Source: Chloroflexota bacterium (lineage in GTDB: Bacteria > Chloroflexota > Dehalococcoidia > UBA3495). From it: a stretch of 6,268 nt of DNA. Below, piece after piece: positions 5,414 to 6,268 of this stretch (positions are counted from its first letter, which is position 1; each line of letters begins with the position of its first letter). The stretch lies in the NCBI GenBank assembly GCA_022571575.1, contig JACZXN010000111.1, forward strand, positions 1 through 6,268, written 5' to 3'. The translations under genes and the position numbers were made by a program. Below the pieces are notes generated by a model. That model was not told the origin of the DNA and ran no database searches. It worked only from the letters and a program-made list of their open reading frames with translations.

Positions 5414-5566
5414 GGCCTTGCCTCCAATGTATCGATCGCACCTGGTTTCAGGTATGAGCGGCGCTACCCAGGTGTCACCTTCAGCGCAGCGAAGGGTCGG
5501 CCAAGGTGATGATTGGAAGATTCTTCGCCGCTTCACTCCTCAGAATGCCAGCCTAGAGGCAAGGCC
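5414..5566. mobile_element. Candidate non-autonomous repeat element (MITE- or REP-like) with 11-bp terminal inverted repeats
   Basis: This is the gene-free stretch between the hydrolase and the UbiA-like gene. Perfect 11-bp ends GGCCTTGCCTC (5414-5424) and GAGGCAAGGCC (5556-5566) enclose 131 bp. Inside is a second inverted pair: 5473-5498 (starts TGTCA, contains AGCGCAGCGAAG, ends GGGTC) and 5519-5550 (starts GATTCTTCG, ends AGAATGCCA), alike when one is reverse-complemented apart from a 6-bp insertion. This matches the type of imperfect palindrome (TGTCATTCTGAG...GCGAAGAATC) that I recognise as dispersed in many environmental bacterial genomes. A third pair, CACCTGG (5439-5445) and CCAGGTG (5468-5474), lies within. 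No transposase and no clear target-site duplication are seen. Confidence 0.5.
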
Positions 5567-5572
5567 CCAAAT

Positions 5573-5591
5573 GACGGTGCAACTGGCCGTC
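5573..5591 (-). terminator. Weak hairpin just after the UbiA-like gene
   Basis: GACGG (5573-5577) pairs with CCGTC (5587-5591) around a 9-nt loop, 4 bp beyond the stop codon at 5596-5598. On the minus strand only a short ATTT follows, so terminator function is doubtful. Confidence 0.25.
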
Positions 5592-5595
5592 TTCC

Positions 5596-6268
5596 CTACT
5601 GGGTCTGAAGCCGGAAGGTCAATAGGCCCACCGCCAGAACCACGATCGCGGCTCCCAACAAAAGCAGGGCCCGCTCCGGCGCCTGGATGATTCTTTCACT
5701 GTCCAGGTCTATCCGTTCACCGTTGGCCAGGTCGATGTAGCCCTCCACGACCAGAGCCTTCCGCCGAATGGTCCTTACCGGGGTGCTCAGCGTGCGTTGA
5801 GCCAGGGTCAGGAAGAAGCAACCCACGGCGACCAGTACGGCCGCAACGTCCAAACTTGTGGCCTGGACCCAGTAGGAGGTGAGGACCGGGAATGCCCCCC
5901 ACGAGAACGCGAACCAGAAGTCGGTGTGGAACCGGTTTTGCCAGAGGCCCAGATTGTAGAACGCCACGATGAATCCGCCGAAGGCGACGAATGCGAAGAT
6001 CCACCGCGATTCCAGGAAACCGGCCACGATGCCCAGCGCCACGGCGCCGGCCAGGGATGCGACGGCCAGGGAAACCAGCACCGCCGGCGGAATCTTGGTG
6101 CCCAGCGGACGGTCGTTCAACTCATCCAGGGCGTGGGACGCGATCCCCACTGCCAGGAAAAACGCCAGCAGCGTGCCCAACAGCCGGTCCAAGTGGATGG
6201 TCGGGGCGATGGTGGCGCCCAAGACCACGTAGCCCAGGTGCCACAATGTGTATGGCACATGAAGCAGG
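5596..6268 (-). CDS. Multi-pass membrane protein, UbiA prenyltransferase-like, 5' end beyond the window
   Basis: About 224 residues visible, ending at TAG (5598-5596). The frame stays open to the window edge, reading LLHVPYTLWHLGYVV. A GTG at 6258 could be taken as a start, but it lies inside a conserved-looking segment, so the true start is probably outside. Counting from that GTG, there are about seven hydrophobic segments: 4-20, 25-43, 58-82, 86-104, 113-130, 134-155 and 192-214. An acidic motif HALDELNDRP (42-51) after the second segment resembles the first Asp-rich (NDxxD) prenyl-diphosphate/Mg site of UbiA enzymes, though not exactly. A second element FYNLGLWQNRFHTDFWFAF (about 101-119) sits after the fourth segment. 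A soluble stretch with EGYIDLANGERIDLD (about 168-182) precedes the last helix. If it is a UbiA member, it would transfer a prenyl chain to an aromatic or lipid head group. It may be a non-canonical branch or an unrelated membrane protein. Confidence 0.5.
   Translation of the reverse strand, partial: LLHVPYTLWHLGYVVLGATIAPTIHLDRLLGTLLAFFLAVGIASHALDELNDRPLGTKIPPAVLVSLAVASLAGAVALGIVAGFLESRWIFAFVAFGGFIVAFYNLGLWQNRFHTDFWFAFSWGAFPVLTSYWVQATSLDVAAVLVAVGCFFLTLAQRTLSTPVRTIRRKALVVEGYIDLANGERIDLDSERIIQAPERALLLLGAAIVVLAVGLLTFRLQTQ

Noticed and set aside
5418..5690. 90-codon plus-strand frame in the gene-free stretch
   Set aside because: It is contained in the inverted-repeat element and the 3' end of the UbiA-like gene, with low-complexity Pro/Arg sequence and no ribosome site.

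Overview
This is a 6.3 kb window of GC-rich bacterial DNA (about 60% G+C by eye) carrying seven protein genes. Five are complete and two run off the edges. Two unrelated luciferase-like (LLM) flavin/F420-dependent oxidoreductases, an MmgE/PrpD-family enzyme, a lipoprotein alpha/beta hydrolase and a UbiA-like membrane protein suggest a heterotrophic, oligotroph-type bacterium that degrades diverse organic compounds. Many LLM enzymes together with MmgE/PrpD proteins is a pattern known from uncultured Chloroflexota (SAR202/Dehalococcoidia-like) and some Actinomycetota. I lean toward Chloroflexota, but this is inference: the window holds no taxonomic marker.

Layout. Minus-strand block 1 (1-1808) reads right to left: a ferritin-like four-helix protein (1350-1808), LLM oxidoreductase 1 (207-1322), then the N-terminus of a metallo-beta-lactamase-fold hydrolase (1-144, cut by the edge). 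It probably forms one operon. It is driven by a near-consensus promoter at 1892-1920 (TTGACA, 17 bp, TACACT), which appears to be the best regulatory signal in the window. A divergent control region (1809-2025) also holds a 21-bp palindrome (1929-1949). To its right a plus-strand pair encodes an MmgE/PrpD protein (2026-3471), whose N-terminus is built from a 12-bp tandem repeat (Asp-His-Glu-Thr x4), and LLM oxidoreductase 2 (3570-4496), 98 bp apart. LLM2 converges on a minus-strand secreted alpha/beta hydrolase (4503-5348), with both stop codons inside one 12-bp palindrome. A 247-bp non-coding stretch (5349-5595) holds a likely dispersed repeat or MITE-like element with nested inverted repeats. 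The last gene (5596-6268, minus) is a multi-pass UbiA-like membrane protein whose start lies beyond the window.

How the genes may work together (inference): the divergent operons could share one regulator acting at the palindrome, giving co-controlled use of an organic acid or ester. The LLM enzymes would oxygenate or reduce the substrate, the MmgE/PrpD protein would dehydrate, isomerise or decarboxylate a polycarboxylate-like intermediate, and the hydrolases would open esters or lactones. No substrate can be read from the sequence. I see no phage, CRISPR, toxin-antitoxin, tRNA or rRNA feature. Nothing here proves a novel system. The most unusual items are the ferritin-like/LLM pairing, the tandem-repeat N-terminus, the inverted repeats bracketing LLM1, and the structured repeat element.
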